Below the pieces are notes generated by a model. It was not told where the DNA came from. It worked only from the letters and a program-made list of their open reading frames with translations, and did no database searches. From Parapedobacter pyrenivorans_A (GTDB taxonomy: Bacteria; Bacteroidota; Bacteroidia; Sphingobacteriales; Sphingobacteriaceae), in contig NZ_JBHEUZ010000001.1 in NCBI RefSeq assembly GCF_041925275.1, positions 372,001 to 436,000 on the forward strand: a stretch of 64,000 nucleotides of DNA, read 5' to 3'. Positions 22,717 through 32,339 of this stretch are shown here, piece by piece. The translations under genes and the position numbers were made by a program. Positions within the stretch are counted from its first letter, which is position 1, and the number at the start of each line of letters is the position of its first letter.

Positions 22717-24698
22717 GCAGGGGGGATGCGTGGCATGGCAAAATAAAAGGTAGATCCTTTTCCCACATGGCTGTTTACACCTATTCTACCACCGTGCCGT
22801 TCAATGATTTCCTTGCTCAAATACAATCCCAGGCCCAGTCCGGTCATCTTGGAAGTTCCTTCGACTTGATAAAACCTTGTAAATACCTTCTCTTGTTGCT
22901 CACGCGTCAATCCCACCCCCTCGTCGATCACCTGCACGCGGACCTCATCGGGCGACGACTCAAGCATCACGTGTACCTGATGCGCATCCGGGGAATATTT
23001 TATCGCGTTGGTAATCAAATTTATAACTACCTGTTCCATCCGTTGCCGATCAGCTTCTACAACATAGTTACCGTGAATATTATTTACGAAAACAGTATGC
23101 GTTTGACTGCTGAAGTGGAATGTCTCCACTACGTCCAATATCATTTCACTCATATCGAATGTTTCGAAATGGAAACTAAGCTTACCTGCCTCTATTTTCG
23201 AAATATCCAGCAACTCGGCAATCAAGGCGTTGATCCGTTCCAGCTGCTTGAGTGCTTTGGTCAAAAAGCGGCGCCCCACTTGGTCGATTTCTGACCGTTC
23301 CAATATCTGAAGATAGCCTTTGGTAGTAGTAAGCGGCGTTTTTAGTTCATGGCTTGCCAAGGCGATAAATTCATTCTTCCGTAGATTTAATACGTTCACC
23401 TCTTCAAATAAGCGTGCATTATCCAATGTCACGGCAACCAACGAGGCAATACTGTGTATGATGTCTTCATCCGCTGCATTGAAGACGTCCGTTTGCGCAT
23501 AGCCAAAAAACATGGCCCCGATCAACAATTTGTCACCAGACCGGATCGGTATGGCCAAGCTGTGCCGAATGGCAGCCCCCCCCGCAGGCTGGCACGGTTC
23601 GAATAGGGCGTGGATATGAGGCACAGCCTCCACATCATCGAATTTAATGGAACTTTCTCCAACAAAAAAGGTATGGATTAATCCTTCTTCCAGTTGAAGG
23701 TGGGTAGCATCACCGTTCAGCTCACCCATCGCTGCCACCGCCGTTGAAAGTGTGGAATGCCCTTGTTCATCAGAGACTCTGTAAAAACAAAGGCCCACGT
23801 CGGCCGCAACCAGGTGGGTCGTTGAATTGATGACTGTTTGAATGAGTGAGGGTGTATCTAATTTCTCGGTAATGATTTTACCGATCGCATGGAGGGTCTC
23901 GAGTTTTTTCGCATGGAATTTGATCGTTTGCTCCCGCCTGATTTTTTCGGAAATATCACGTGCTATTTTGGAAGCACCGATAATTTGCCCAGCCTTATTA
24001 CGCATAGGCGAAATAGTGAGCGAGATGGGAATCTCTTTGCCTGCTTTGGTGATGCGGATGGTCTGATAGTGATCAACCGTCCGACCACCTTTGATTTCGC
24101 TGATAATGGTATGCTCCTCCTCATGGAGGTAAGGTGGGATAAGCGTGTTTATGGACTTACCTACGATTTCGGCTTCACTATACCCGAAAATCCGTTCCGC
24201 GCCATGATTCCAGCTCATGATGATGCCATCGAGGTTCTTGCTGATAATCGCGTCGTCTGACGATTGGACAATCTCTGTAAGGATCGTCTGTTTCTCTTCG
24301 TACTGCTTATGCTCGGTAATATCTACCAGCGTACTATATGCGCCTATTACCTTACCGGAGTCTGTCCGCATCGGTTTCGGGAAAACCAATACAATGCGTC
24401 GCGTACCATCGGGGCGGCCGATGATCAACTCTTGACCGCCCGCATCGGTGTGCCCGCACATCGCCCTCGCCATCGGCATCGCCTCGCTTGGCATCGGCTG
24501 GCCGTCAGCGTAATAGACTGCGATAGCACCCGACCATTTTTCTTTGCCGATTTGTGGCCGACGCCCCCAAAGCGACACAGCAGCTTCATTGAATCCAACA
24601 ATGTAGCCCTCGCTATCACATATATAACTCGCCACAGGTGAGGCCAAAAACAACTCCTTGTATATACGGTTATCAACCCCGATGTGTGATTCTTTCAT
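22713..24698 (-). CDS. PAS-PAS-GAF sensor histidine kinase (cytosolic)
   Basis: 661 residues without a membrane segment. Two PAS domains (about 8-125 and 135-255, with PAC-type ends such as IGASKIARDIS), a GAF domain (about 275-425), HisKA with phospho-acceptor H450 in FIALASHELKTPLTTT, and HATPase_c (about 545-660) with N box VINLITNAIKYSP, DEGVGL and GLGLGLYLSKEI. It should sense an internal signal or redox state and autophosphorylate. No response regulator is in the same operon; the convergent LuxR-type gene has a degenerate receiver and may not be its partner. Confidence 0.9.
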   Translation of the reverse strand: MKESHIGVDNRIYKELFLASPVASYICDSEGYIVGFNEAAVSLWGRRPQIGKEKWSGAIAVYYADGQPMPSEAMPMARAMCGHTDAGGQELIIGRPDGTRRIVLVFPKPMRTDSGKVIGAYSTLVDITEHKQYEEKQTILTEIVQSSDDAIISKNLDGIIMSWNHGAERIFGYSEAEIVGKSINTLIPPYLHEEEHTIISEIKGGRTVDHYQTIRITKAGKEIPISLTISPMRNKAGQIIGASKIARDISEKIRREQTIKFHAKKLETLHAIGKIITEKLDTPSLIQTVINSTTHLVAADVGLCFYRVSDEQGHSTLSTAVAAMGELNGDATHLQLEEGLIHTFFVGESSIKFDDVEAVPHIHALFEPCQPAGGAAIRHSLAIPIRSGDKLLIGAMFFGYAQTDVFNAADEDIIHSIASLVAVTLDNARLFEEVNVLNLRKNEFIALASHELKTPLTTTKGYLQILERSEIDQVGRRFLTKALKQLERINALIAELLDISKIEAGKLSFHFETFDMSEMILDVVETFHFSSQTHTVFVNNIHGNYVVEADRQRMEQVVINLITNAIKYSPDAHQVHVMLESSPDEVRVQVIDEGVGLTREQQEKVFTRFYQVEGTSKMTGLGLGLYLSKEIIERHGGRIGVNSHVGKGSTFYFAMPRIPPA

Positions 24699-24856
24699 TT
24701 TTCAGGTGCCTCTTTCGCCCAGGGGCTAAGTCATTCGTTGTTTTTCACTGGATTACTAGCGAAATTACAATTGTTTTATCACAATATCGCAAAATAGTGT
24801 ACCAGTTGGCACAAGAAAAAATCCGCTATGCGGTTCAGCAGGTTTTTCAGGTAGTT

Positions 24857-25351
24857 TTACAGCACGTGTAAGATTGGCGGCTGTACGTGCTGTGGTTGGT
24901 CCACGGGCAGCGCTTCAAAATGAGTGATCCAGTCCCTCGCAGCAATTACTGCCCGTTTTTGCTTGTTTATCAACAAGCGAACCGGCTCGGCGAGGCCGTC
25001 GGTACCTTCAATACTATGATAAGCGATGAGCAACGCGTTTTCACCCGAGCGGCATCTATCTACGGGGTAACAAGGCATTTTACTTGAAAATACGGCTTTG
25101 ACTACCGACCATGCCAGTCCGTACTTGCCCTCGTCGCGCAATTGCCCATCGCTCCACCCCCATGTTCCCGCTGCCTGCCTCAATTCTTCACTCATTGCCT
25201 TACTTTGGGTGATAAACGCCCTGAATAAGGTGATTAATTGCCGGTCGTGGTCTGCGAGGCTGTCTATCAAGGCTTGATAACCGGCCACTCGTTCATTGTG
25301 GAATGCCGCCAAATCCCGGAGGCATTCCACAGTTATTTTTAGGTCTCCCAT
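24857..25351 (-). CDS. DUF2383 (PA2169-like ferritin-fold) protein
   Basis: 164 residues, a four-helix-bundle DUF2383 protein: LRDLAAFHNERVAGYQALIDSL, LITLFRAFITQSKAMSEELRQAA, and the conserved ENALLIAYHSIEGT near residue 107. No signal peptide, so cytosolic. It is a diverged tandem paralogue of the gene at 25404-25868. PA2169-like proteins are induced in stress or slow growth in several bacteria; biochemical role unknown. Confidence 0.8.
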   Translation of the reverse strand: MGDLKITVECLRDLAAFHNERVAGYQALIDSLADHDRQLITLFRAFITQSKAMSEELRQAAGTWGWSDGQLRDEGKYGLAWSVVKAVFSSKMPCYPVDRCRSGENALLIAYHSIEGTDGLAEPVRLLINKQKRAVIAARDWITHFEALPVDQPQHVQPPILHVL

Positions 25352-25403
25352 ATTTCCATCCGTATATGATGCATTGTTGATTACGAGCTAGGCAATCTTT
25401 TGC

Positions 25404-25868
25404 CTACAGCGCCTTCTCCCGATCCCGCAACTGCTTTATTTGATCGTGCGATGCCCGTAGTTGGGTCTTCTGGCTTGAGATAAGCGCCTTGGCAGCCGTA
25501 GATATTTCGACCTCCTCCTCCGCCTGCCGGTATGCTTTTTGTGCAGCGTCTTCCCCGTACTCGCAGCTCTCCAGCACCGCTCTGCGGTCATCGGCCGCAA
25601 ATGCCTGCTTAACGTCCATCCATGCTCGGTAGATTTTGCCAGCCGCGGTGGTTTGGTCATCCACCCGGTCTTCCCAGGCACTGATATGCTGTTGCAGCTC
25701 GTCTTTCAGCATTTGGCTTTGTTCTATCAAGCTGCTGAAAAGGGCCTTCAAGTCTACGTCCACAGCCGGCAATTCGGCAATGGCTTTCTCATAGCCCGCA
25801 ATCCTGTCGTTGTTGATTTTGATAAGATCATTTAGCACTTCGGCTGTTTTTTTCATCTGGTCCATCAT
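25404..25868 (-). CDS. DUF2383 (PA2169-like ferritin-fold) protein, paralogue
   Basis: 154 residues. Opens with MKKTAEVLNDLIKINNDRIAGYEKAI, has LKALFSSLIEQSQMLKDELQQHI and CEYGEDAAQKAYRQA: the DUF2383 pattern. It is closer to the family consensus than its downstream neighbour. ATG 25868 or the ATG one codon later would serve. 52 bases separate the two paralogues, so they may be co-transcribed. Function unknown. Confidence 0.85.
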   Translation of the reverse strand: MMDQMKKTAEVLNDLIKINNDRIAGYEKAIAELPAVDVDLKALFSSLIEQSQMLKDELQQHISAWEDRVDDQTTAAGKIYRAWMDVKQAFAADDRRAVLESCEYGEDAAQKAYRQAEEEVEISTAAKALISSQKTQLRASHDQIKQLRDREKAL

Positions 25869-26115
25869 GTTCTCTTTTTATATTGAAAAATCTTTTTCTC
25901 GTCCCCTGTCGCTGGGGCGTGTTTGCTATTGACAATCAATCGCCGTTTATTGTTTCAAAAATTTCAGCTGTCTGCTATGCCGGCTTTTCTTGCCGCATGT
26001 GGAAGGCATCCAGGAAGAATAGCGGCAGGCATCCGGTAGGTTGTTGCTATAAAACCTTTGGGGCAGTCAATTGTATATAGGTTGGTAAGTTATCCACCTG
26101 TAAATTATAGACTCC

Positions 26116-26796
26116 TTGGATTGGAATCGAATCTTTCTGCACGAGCTGGACGGTCTTTTTTTTCTCGAAATCGTCTTTCGTACCGCATTCATGTTCATCG
26201 TGGTATTGGTTGTCCTTCGGTTATCGGGCAAGCGCGGCGTGCGGCAATTGTCAGTGTTTGAACTAGCCATCATCCTTACATTGGGGTCGGCAGCAGGCGA
26301 CGCAATGTTTTATAAAGACGTGCCATTATTGGCTACCGTGCTTGTGTGCTTCATCGCCATTGGGATATATCGCCTAATTACATGGGTGATGGCGAAGAGC
26401 GGCTATTTGGAGCAATTGCTGGAAGGAAGGCCGGTATACATCATTGAAGATAGTGTAATGGTTATCAAACACGACCAGAAAGATAGTCTTTCCAAAGACG
26501 AATTTTTTGCCGAACTGCGCGAGAAGGGTGTCGAGCACCTTGGGCAGGTACGCACTGCTATTCTAGAGACGGAGGGTAACCTAAGTATCTTTTTCTATCC
26601 TAATCAAGATGTCAAATATGGCTTGCCGATCCTTCCTCATCTATATAATAAATACTCAGATACCATTGTAGACCCAGGTTTGTATGCCTGTATCGTCTGC
26701 GGGACATTAAATCAGCTGGCGCCCGGTCGGTACCGTTGTGAGCATTGTGGACACCACGAATGGGTAAGCGCCATCAATACCCCCCGTACACCATAA
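26116..26796 (+). CDS. DUF421/YetF-family membrane protein with C-terminal zinc ribbon
   Basis: 226 residues. Transmembrane segments at about 17-38, 51-68 and 72-92, with the YetF signature LSGKRGVRQLSVFELAIILTLGSAAGD. A cytosolic YetF-type beta domain follows (about 100-180, GRPVYIIEDSVMVIK). The last 45 residues add a rubredoxin-like zinc ribbon: YACIVCG ... YRCEHCG ... W. Such a Cys4 tail is not part of the ordinary domain. The role of YetF proteins is poorly known (spore or stress related in Bacillus). The start codon lies upstream of a long hydrophobic stretch and fits. Confidence 0.82.
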   Translation: MDWNRIFLHELDGLFFLEIVFRTAFMFIVVLVVLRLSGKRGVRQLSVFELAIILTLGSAAGDAMFYKDVPLLATVLVCFIAIGIYRLITWVMAKSGYLEQLLEGRPVYIIEDSVMVIKHDQKDSLSKDEFFAELREKGVEHLGQVRTAILETEGNLSIFFYPNQDVKYGLPILPHLYNKYSDTIVDPGLYACIVCGTLNQLAPGRYRCEHCGHHEWVSAINTPRTP

Positions 26797-27268
26797 CTCG
26801 AAAAACACTAACAAATGAGCCATAAAAGACAACCAGAACACTATACTTTTCAAAATCAACGCAATACAAGACTATCCTATTCGTTAGTATTTCAGAGCCA
26901 CTACGAAAAGACGGGGTTTCGGAACTATTTTGATTTTTTTTCAAACAAAATAACGTGGTCCTATGTTAGCATCACTGCGAAGCGATTGCGACTAACACTA
27001 AAACAGACAGTCCATCATAAAGAAGCAACGATTATTACTACTATACTATGGAAAAAATGACTACTTGCTTTATTGTTTCTTTGAATCATTAATGATGGGA
27101 TTGTAAACACCGATTAACTTGACCGCACCAATAGCCAAATGGTATTGGCAGGTGCTGGGTTTCCATTCTTATCACACGCCATACAGACTACCGCACCACG
27201 GGCGCGGGTCTGATAATGGCGCACCAAATGTAGCATAAGCATATCATAAACGATAAATTCGATGGATT
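26797..27268. other. Intergenic region before the ECF sigma gene
   Basis: No gene is supported. An open frame at 26815-27060 is AT-rich and has no domain. An imperfect hairpin (about 27128-27152, CCAATAGCC ... GGTATTGG) is the only structure seen. Confidence 0.35.
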
Positions 27269-27784
27269 ATGGATAAGATTGAATTCAACACCAGGGTCGT
27301 ACAAGAGGTAAATTCGCTAAACAGTTATGCGCTGTATTTCACGCGCGACGAGGAAAACGCACATGATCTTGTACAAGACACCATGCTAAAGGCGTTTTCC
27401 TACTACAACAAATTCAAATCGGGCACCAATCTCCAAGCCTGGCTTTACACGATACTCAAAAATACCTTCATCAATTATTATCGGAGGAAGGTGAAAACAA
27501 ACTCCATCATCCTTAAATCCGATACCATCTCATCGTCTGACTTATATAAAAGTTCGTTGCGTAACGATGCCGAAGGAAAATTTGTGATGGATGATATAGA
27601 GCGTGCTTTATCGAAGTTATCCGAGGAATACTATTCGCCGTTCTCCATGTATTACGAAGGCTATAAATACCACGAGATTGCCGACTACTTCCAAATACCC
27701 ATCGGTACCGTGAAAACCCGGATTCACGTGGCACGGCAGCAATTGAAGAAAAAACTAAAATCCTATTCACCGGCGGGCAATTAA
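27269..27784 (+). CDS. ECF sigma factor (sigma-70 family)
   Basis: 171 residues. Sigma-2 region (about 15-82) with NSYALYFTRDEENAHDLVQDTMLKAF and the -10 recognition helix AWLYTILKNTFINYYRR. Sigma-4 region (about 110-165) with YHEIADYFQIPIGTVKTRIHVARQQLKKKL. It directs RNA polymerase to a specific promoter set. No anti-sigma gene follows in the window: the next gene downstream is a glycosidase on the opposite strand. It resembles the widespread stand-alone ECF group of Bacteroidota. Confidence 0.92.
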   Translation: MDKIEFNTRVVQEVNSLNSYALYFTRDEENAHDLVQDTMLKAFSYYNKFKSGTNLQAWLYTILKNTFINYYRRKVKTNSIILKSDTISSSDLYKSSLRNDAEGKFVMDDIERALSKLSEEYYSPFSMYYEGYKYHEIADYFQIPIGTVKTRIHVARQQLKKKLKSYSPAGN

Positions 27785-27917
27785 TCCTCGGTGCAGATTG
27801 GCAAACACCATACAATTACAGAGAAGCCCGGTTTCAGCCGGACTTCCTTGTTTTGCAAGCCAGACAGCGGACAAAATAAAGTGGGTTTAAATTCAAAGAC
27901 ACAAACAAGTTATCCGC

Positions 27918-30422
27918 TCAAGCACCACAGCAACGTAATTCATACTGACGGGTAGGGGAACCTGTGCGGGGTGTAGGAATGGATAGCGTTCCATCATTCC
28001 CCACAACCAGCTCTTTTTGCCCATGGTTTGTGATAAGCCGATACCTCACCTGTGGCTTCAGTCCTCGAATCGTAAACCCGCCCTTGTGCTTGTCGCCCAC
28101 AGACCATTGAAAAACACCTGATTCCCAGCGAGTCACAGACAAATCAGCAAAACCACCTCGGTCAGCATGCATCACCAGCCGATTCGACTCTTTGTTTCCG
28201 GGATAATAAACGATGTCTTTTCCCAACTTACCTACACCGAACGCCTGCGTGCTCTTTACCGAATATTCCGATGTGCGCAATTCATAGGCATCTGCATTTA
28301 GTAAAACCTCATATACCGTATCGCGCAAGCTATAGGTAAAATGAGTGCCGTTGAGGTCGGCTACGAGATTCGGTTCAAGCCCCAACCGGTTCCATTTGGG
28401 GCGGATGCCATACATATCGCTGTAGAGTGCGGTAACGGTCGTACTGATTCCCGCCAAAATATCCGTCCCTAAGCCTTTCTGGTCGATACGGCTGTACCGT
28501 TGCGACGAAAGCCCGTCCCTGCGATATTGGGCCAGAATATTTCTGATGTATTTCAGGGCGAGGCTCTTATTATATTTCACGTAAGAACGTATGCCTAAAT
28601 AGCCCCAGGTTGGAAAAATATCTCCATTTTCATAGCGAGGGAACGGCCAATTGTTGTCATGCACCTCCTCACGCTCGAACGAATCGAAGCACAGCGGCCA
28701 ATGGAATAAATCTTCTGCCTCCATACGTTGCTCGATATGTCCCAATACCGTGTCGATTCGTTGCTCATCATCGCATATACCAAAAGCAATGGCGGCAAAA
28801 TTGACCGGTGTAACCAAATTATCGCCACGTATGGTACCATCCTGGTCCCGCCAATAGACGTATTGCTTTTTATCGGACGACCAGAAGCCACCGTCGGCCA
28901 CATCTTTATTGAATGCCTCTTTTAACCTCTCGGCAATATCCAAATAGTGCGTGGCCTTTCCGGTATCCCCCAATATCCACTCGCATTCGCCCCACAGCCG
29001 GAGAGCTTCGTACAGTTGCGCGTTGACAAAAGCATTCTCAAAACCAGCCCACACGATATCAATCCAATCGCTGGCCTTCTCTTCAGCAACGTTGTTATTA
29101 ACCATTTCAAAAACGCCATTCCCGTTGCTATCTCGCTTTATTACCCAGTCTAACGCTCGCTCAACAGATGCTTTGTGCCCGCGCAGCCAATTCAGGTCGC
29201 CTGTTTGCTGAAACAGTTCCGCTGTATTGATAACGTAGCCTGTCTGCGAATCGACGGTATACCCCCACATCGCCTCATAATAGCCTGTTTCAGCGTTATA
29301 CGTTCCAGGAATCTCATCTCCGGGAACATCGTGCCACCGGGACAACACACGCCCATTGGGCAGCATAGCGAAGTCACGCTCGCGGTCTAACGTAGCGGCA
29401 AGGTTTTCCGTATAGTTATTATCATTCAGCGCCAACCCGATTTGTGCAAAAAAAGGTTCGTGCAGACATTTCCAATTCGTAATCCATCCATTGGCTCCCA
29501 CGATGTTATTGTCAACCACCCCGTATCGTCCAGTCGTGTTGAGCAGTTCGCGTACGGCCGATACATCAATACCGGGCAAATGGCCACGGTCATACGTTTT
29601 TAAGTAATCGACATAAGAAAGCTCGTATGTTACCCGCACCGTGCCCTGCGATGCTTCGAACGGCGCGAACACATCATCCTTCCCATGAACAAAGCGGCTC
29701 AAGTTATGGCGCTGCTGCATTGTTTGCTCAGACACAATGTGCATGTATGAAAACGCACCGCTCTCATCGTGGGTGAACTTCGCCGCTATTTCTTGATGAG
29801 CACCCGTCTTAGCCGCTATCCGTAAGGCGTCCACCTTGTCTTCGTTCCAAAAGGTAACCCCACCGGTATGCACTCCATACGTATCGTTGGGCGAGGCCAG
29901 GTACTTACACCAAACCATCCCGCCATTGTCCAATATTCCGCCTTTCCATGTGTTGAGGTCTACAAACTGCCACGTAGGCATTCCCATTTCCTCTATCACG
30001 ATGTCGCGAAGATAGGTACGACTAATGGTCCACATCACCTTATCACCAGTTAACGAAAATGACCACGATTCGACAGCCTCCCCAAGAGATATACCACTGA
30101 TTTCCACCTTATTGTCATTAATTGACACCTGGACCTCACTCGCTGATTTCCCCGATACCCATTCGTTGTTAGCGGTGCGTAGTGCGGTGAAAATCCCTTT
30201 AGGAGCCAAGGTATTACCATTGTTTAACAAGAGTTTAGTGACCTTTGCTCCCGATGCATAATCTATAAGCAAAGAAAGCCGCTGATCGGTCGTGGTAATA
30301 CGAACAACCTTTGCATTTACATCATGATCAATTTGACCGTATCCCATAGATGTCGTAAACACCAAAGCGACCCCCAATGAAAAATAGGGATAGATTTTGA
30401 AAAAACATTTTGCTAAAATCAT
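27918..30422 (-). CDS. Secreted (alpha/alpha)6-toroid glycosidase-like protein
   Basis: 834 residues from ATG 30422-30420 (MILAKCFFKIYPYF...GYGQ signal peptide); an upstream ATG at 30452 adds ten residues of little value. The N-terminal part (about 35-285) is a beta-sandwich. The rest is a six-hairpin toroid seen in GH78-, GH63- and GGDEF-unrelated glucosidases: SQTGYVINTAELFQQTGDLNWLRGH, NGVFEMVNNN, FENAFVNAQLYEALRLWGECE and a late beta domain. Motifs with candidate acids include WHDVPGDEIPGTYN and DWIDIVW. No specific GH family is certain. It is the last gene of the PUL read leftward from GH78. Confidence 0.7.
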   Translation of the reverse strand: MILAKCFFKIYPYFSLGVALVFTTSMGYGQIDHDVNAKVVRITTTDQRLSLLIDYASGAKVTKLLLNNGNTLAPKGIFTALRTANNEWVSGKSASEVQVSINDNKVEISGISLGEAVESWSFSLTGDKVMWTISRTYLRDIVIEEMGMPTWQFVDLNTWKGGILDNGGMVWCKYLASPNDTYGVHTGGVTFWNEDKVDALRIAAKTGAHQEIAAKFTHDESGAFSYMHIVSEQTMQQRHNLSRFVHGKDDVFAPFEASQGTVRVTYELSYVDYLKTYDRGHLPGIDVSAVRELLNTTGRYGVVDNNIVGANGWITNWKCLHEPFFAQIGLALNDNNYTENLAATLDRERDFAMLPNGRVLSRWHDVPGDEIPGTYNAETGYYEAMWGYTVDSQTGYVINTAELFQQTGDLNWLRGHKASVERALDWVIKRDSNGNGVFEMVNNNVAEEKASDWIDIVWAGFENAFVNAQLYEALRLWGECEWILGDTGKATHYLDIAERLKEAFNKDVADGGFWSSDKKQYVYWRDQDGTIRGDNLVTPVNFAAIAFGICDDEQRIDTVLGHIEQRMEAEDLFHWPLCFDSFEREEVHDNNWPFPRYENGDIFPTWGYLGIRSYVKYNKSLALKYIRNILAQYRRDGLSSQRYSRIDQKGLGTDILAGISTTVTALYSDMYGIRPKWNRLGLEPNLVADLNGTHFTYSLRDTVYEVLLNADAYELRTSEYSVKSTQAFGVGKLGKDIVYYPGNKESNRLVMHADRGGFADLSVTRWESGVFQWSVGDKHKGGFTIRGLKPQVRYRLITNHGQKELVVGNDGTLSIPTPRTGSPTRQYELRCCGA

Positions 30423-30588
30423 GGTCCTAACATTTAATTTAATACCGTTCACCCAACAACTGTTTCATCCAGCAGATAATTTCATATAGATCCCCAAGTG
30501 GCACCGCCGTGTTCATGTATATGCTTGCTGCGCCGTATCGCCAGCGAATAGCCCTAAAAGGCCGATCACGATATTTTTACAACCAATA

Positions 30589-32304
30589 TTACCGTCCAGT
30601 CGTTTCAAGCGGTGTTGCCATATCCAACTGGATGCGGTTACGGTGCGGCGATATACGCAGGACATCCTTCCCTTTACCGACCGTAAAAGTGCCCCTATGG
30701 GCCCGGAGCTCGTAACGAAAGTCGTCAAACTCCGCCTGAACCACGCTACCCAGCACATCTGTAAATGGCACTTGATTATACTTGGGCACTTCCATATCGA
30801 AGTACCAATCAAGCTGGCTGTTTCCCTTCACGCTGACCGTTAGCTGGTCTTCGACAAACCTCATTTCTAATTGGCCTGCTACGTTTGTCAGCGGCCACGA
30901 AACATCCAGCCTGCCGCGCCTCGCGCTGGTAATCTTGGGCGTGCCCCCTTTCAACAATACCTCCTCACCGTCTACCAATGCTTTCAATCGCATCCCTGCC
31001 AACGATTCATCATCACTCCACAGGTAGCCATCAACCACGGGCAGCGTATAGAAATGGCATTCATTGGTCTTAGTTACCCCCGTGGTGTAAACCGATGGAA
31101 AGTGTTCGTTAAACAGATGGATGTCTCGGATACGCAGGCTGCCGTCTTCTTCCCACAACAGATTCGTACGATAAAACCGGCTGTTGAACCACACGGTTCT
31201 GAGCTTGCTTTCGCCAAGATCGTCATTCACCGTCATCGACGTTGCCGGCGTCACCTCATAGGTGTCTCTAAACCATGCGCCCGATTCACCAAGTGTTTGC
31301 ACCGATAACTTCCCTTCGTCGCGCAATTTTGCAATAAGCGGGAACTGGTATTCGAGCCCCTTTGCCATTCCGGCCCATGTAAACGAGTTTTCCTGGCCGG
31401 CCTGTGTATACGCAAACTCCATGGATTCCCCTTCGATCAATTCGCGGAAAAACCAATCGACCCACGCCTGGTCACCGCCACCAAAACTATAAACAGGTTC
31501 CAGCGTAATCACCCCCTGCCGGTTATGGCCCACACCCGTATCGTATTGCCGCACGGGGTCGCTGCCCAGCATCCTGAAAATGGGTACCGGAGTTTGGTTT
31601 TCGACCGTTTGGGCAGGCATATACGAATTAATTTTGCTGGGGTAGTATGCCTGGTTCCAATAGCCACCCCATAAGGTGTAGCCATCGGTACCGTACTGGT
31701 CCTTGCAATTGGCCGATGCTACAATGTGGTATTTTTCGTACATGTAATTGAGCGTATGAGCGTCGATGAACCAAGAAGCCACGGATTTCGGGTAGTCCCC
31801 GAAGATGGCCTTGAAGTCGGCCATGTATACGTCCACGAGTTTTTCGCGCTCCGCCGGTGTATATCCCGTGGAAAAACCAACATCAGCATGCCAATCCCAC
31901 GGGTAGCGGCCCCGCCACTCCAAGCCCGCCTTCTCTACCAGCGGTTGCGGTATTTCCCACCAGGCACCGATTTCATAGCGGTCGCCGGGCAACCCACCCA
32001 ACAGCGTCTGGTAGCGCCCGTCCATCAACGCATCGTATTGGAGCAGGAATGTGCCTTTCAGGTTATACGCATCCATCAATTTCACCTGGCTTACGACCGT
32101 TTCATACAATACTTGTTCGGTAATCTGCGCATCCCTAGGCTCCAATAGCCGAATGAAATTAACGATATTCACCACCTTCGGCTTCGGCCGTTCGGTGCTT
32201 TGGGCTGGCAGAAAAGCCAGCTCCAAAAAACACCAAACAACCAACAAAACACCCCACTTAACTGATACACCTATTTTTTTTAATGCAACATTGTTAAACG
32301 ACAT
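30589..32304 (-). CDS. Secreted protein with a NodB/polysaccharide-deacetylase-like fold, function unknown
   Basis: 571 residues with a signal peptide (WGVLLVVWCFLELAFLPAQS). A barrel-type N-terminal part (about 40-370) includes VVSQVKLMDAYNLKGTFLLQYDALM, EIGAWWEIPQPLVEKAG, WHADVGFSTGYTPAER and SVASWFIDAHTLNYMYEKYH, the layout of polysaccharide-deacetylase or GH57/GH38-like barrels. The rest is beta-rich. Proteins like this appear beside SusD genes in Bacteroidota without a defined activity. Gap to the DUF1735 gene 35 bases: same operon. The deacetylase link is inferred from fold-like features only. Confidence 0.5.
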   Translation of the reverse strand: MSFNNVALKKIGVSVKWGVLLVVWCFLELAFLPAQSTERPKPKVVNIVNFIRLLEPRDAQITEQVLYETVVSQVKLMDAYNLKGTFLLQYDALMDGRYQTLLGGLPGDRYEIGAWWEIPQPLVEKAGLEWRGRYPWDWHADVGFSTGYTPAEREKLVDVYMADFKAIFGDYPKSVASWFIDAHTLNYMYEKYHIVASANCKDQYGTDGYTLWGGYWNQAYYPSKINSYMPAQTVENQTPVPIFRMLGSDPVRQYDTGVGHNRQGVITLEPVYSFGGGDQAWVDWFFRELIEGESMEFAYTQAGQENSFTWAGMAKGLEYQFPLIAKLRDEGKLSVQTLGESGAWFRDTYEVTPATSMTVNDDLGESKLRTVWFNSRFYRTNLLWEEDGSLRIRDIHLFNEHFPSVYTTGVTKTNECHFYTLPVVDGYLWSDDESLAGMRLKALVDGEEVLLKGGTPKITSARRGRLDVSWPLTNVAGQLEMRFVEDQLTVSVKGNSQLDWYFDMEVPKYNQVPFTDVLGSVVQAEFDDFRYELRAHRGTFTVGKGKDVLRISPHRNRIQLDMATPLETTGR

Positions 32305-32339
32305 ACAACTACTTTTTACTTCATACTTACAAATAGCTA

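Noticed and set aside
26815..27060. 81-codon frame before the ECF sigma gene
   Set aside because: AT-rich, no domain, no homologous pattern.
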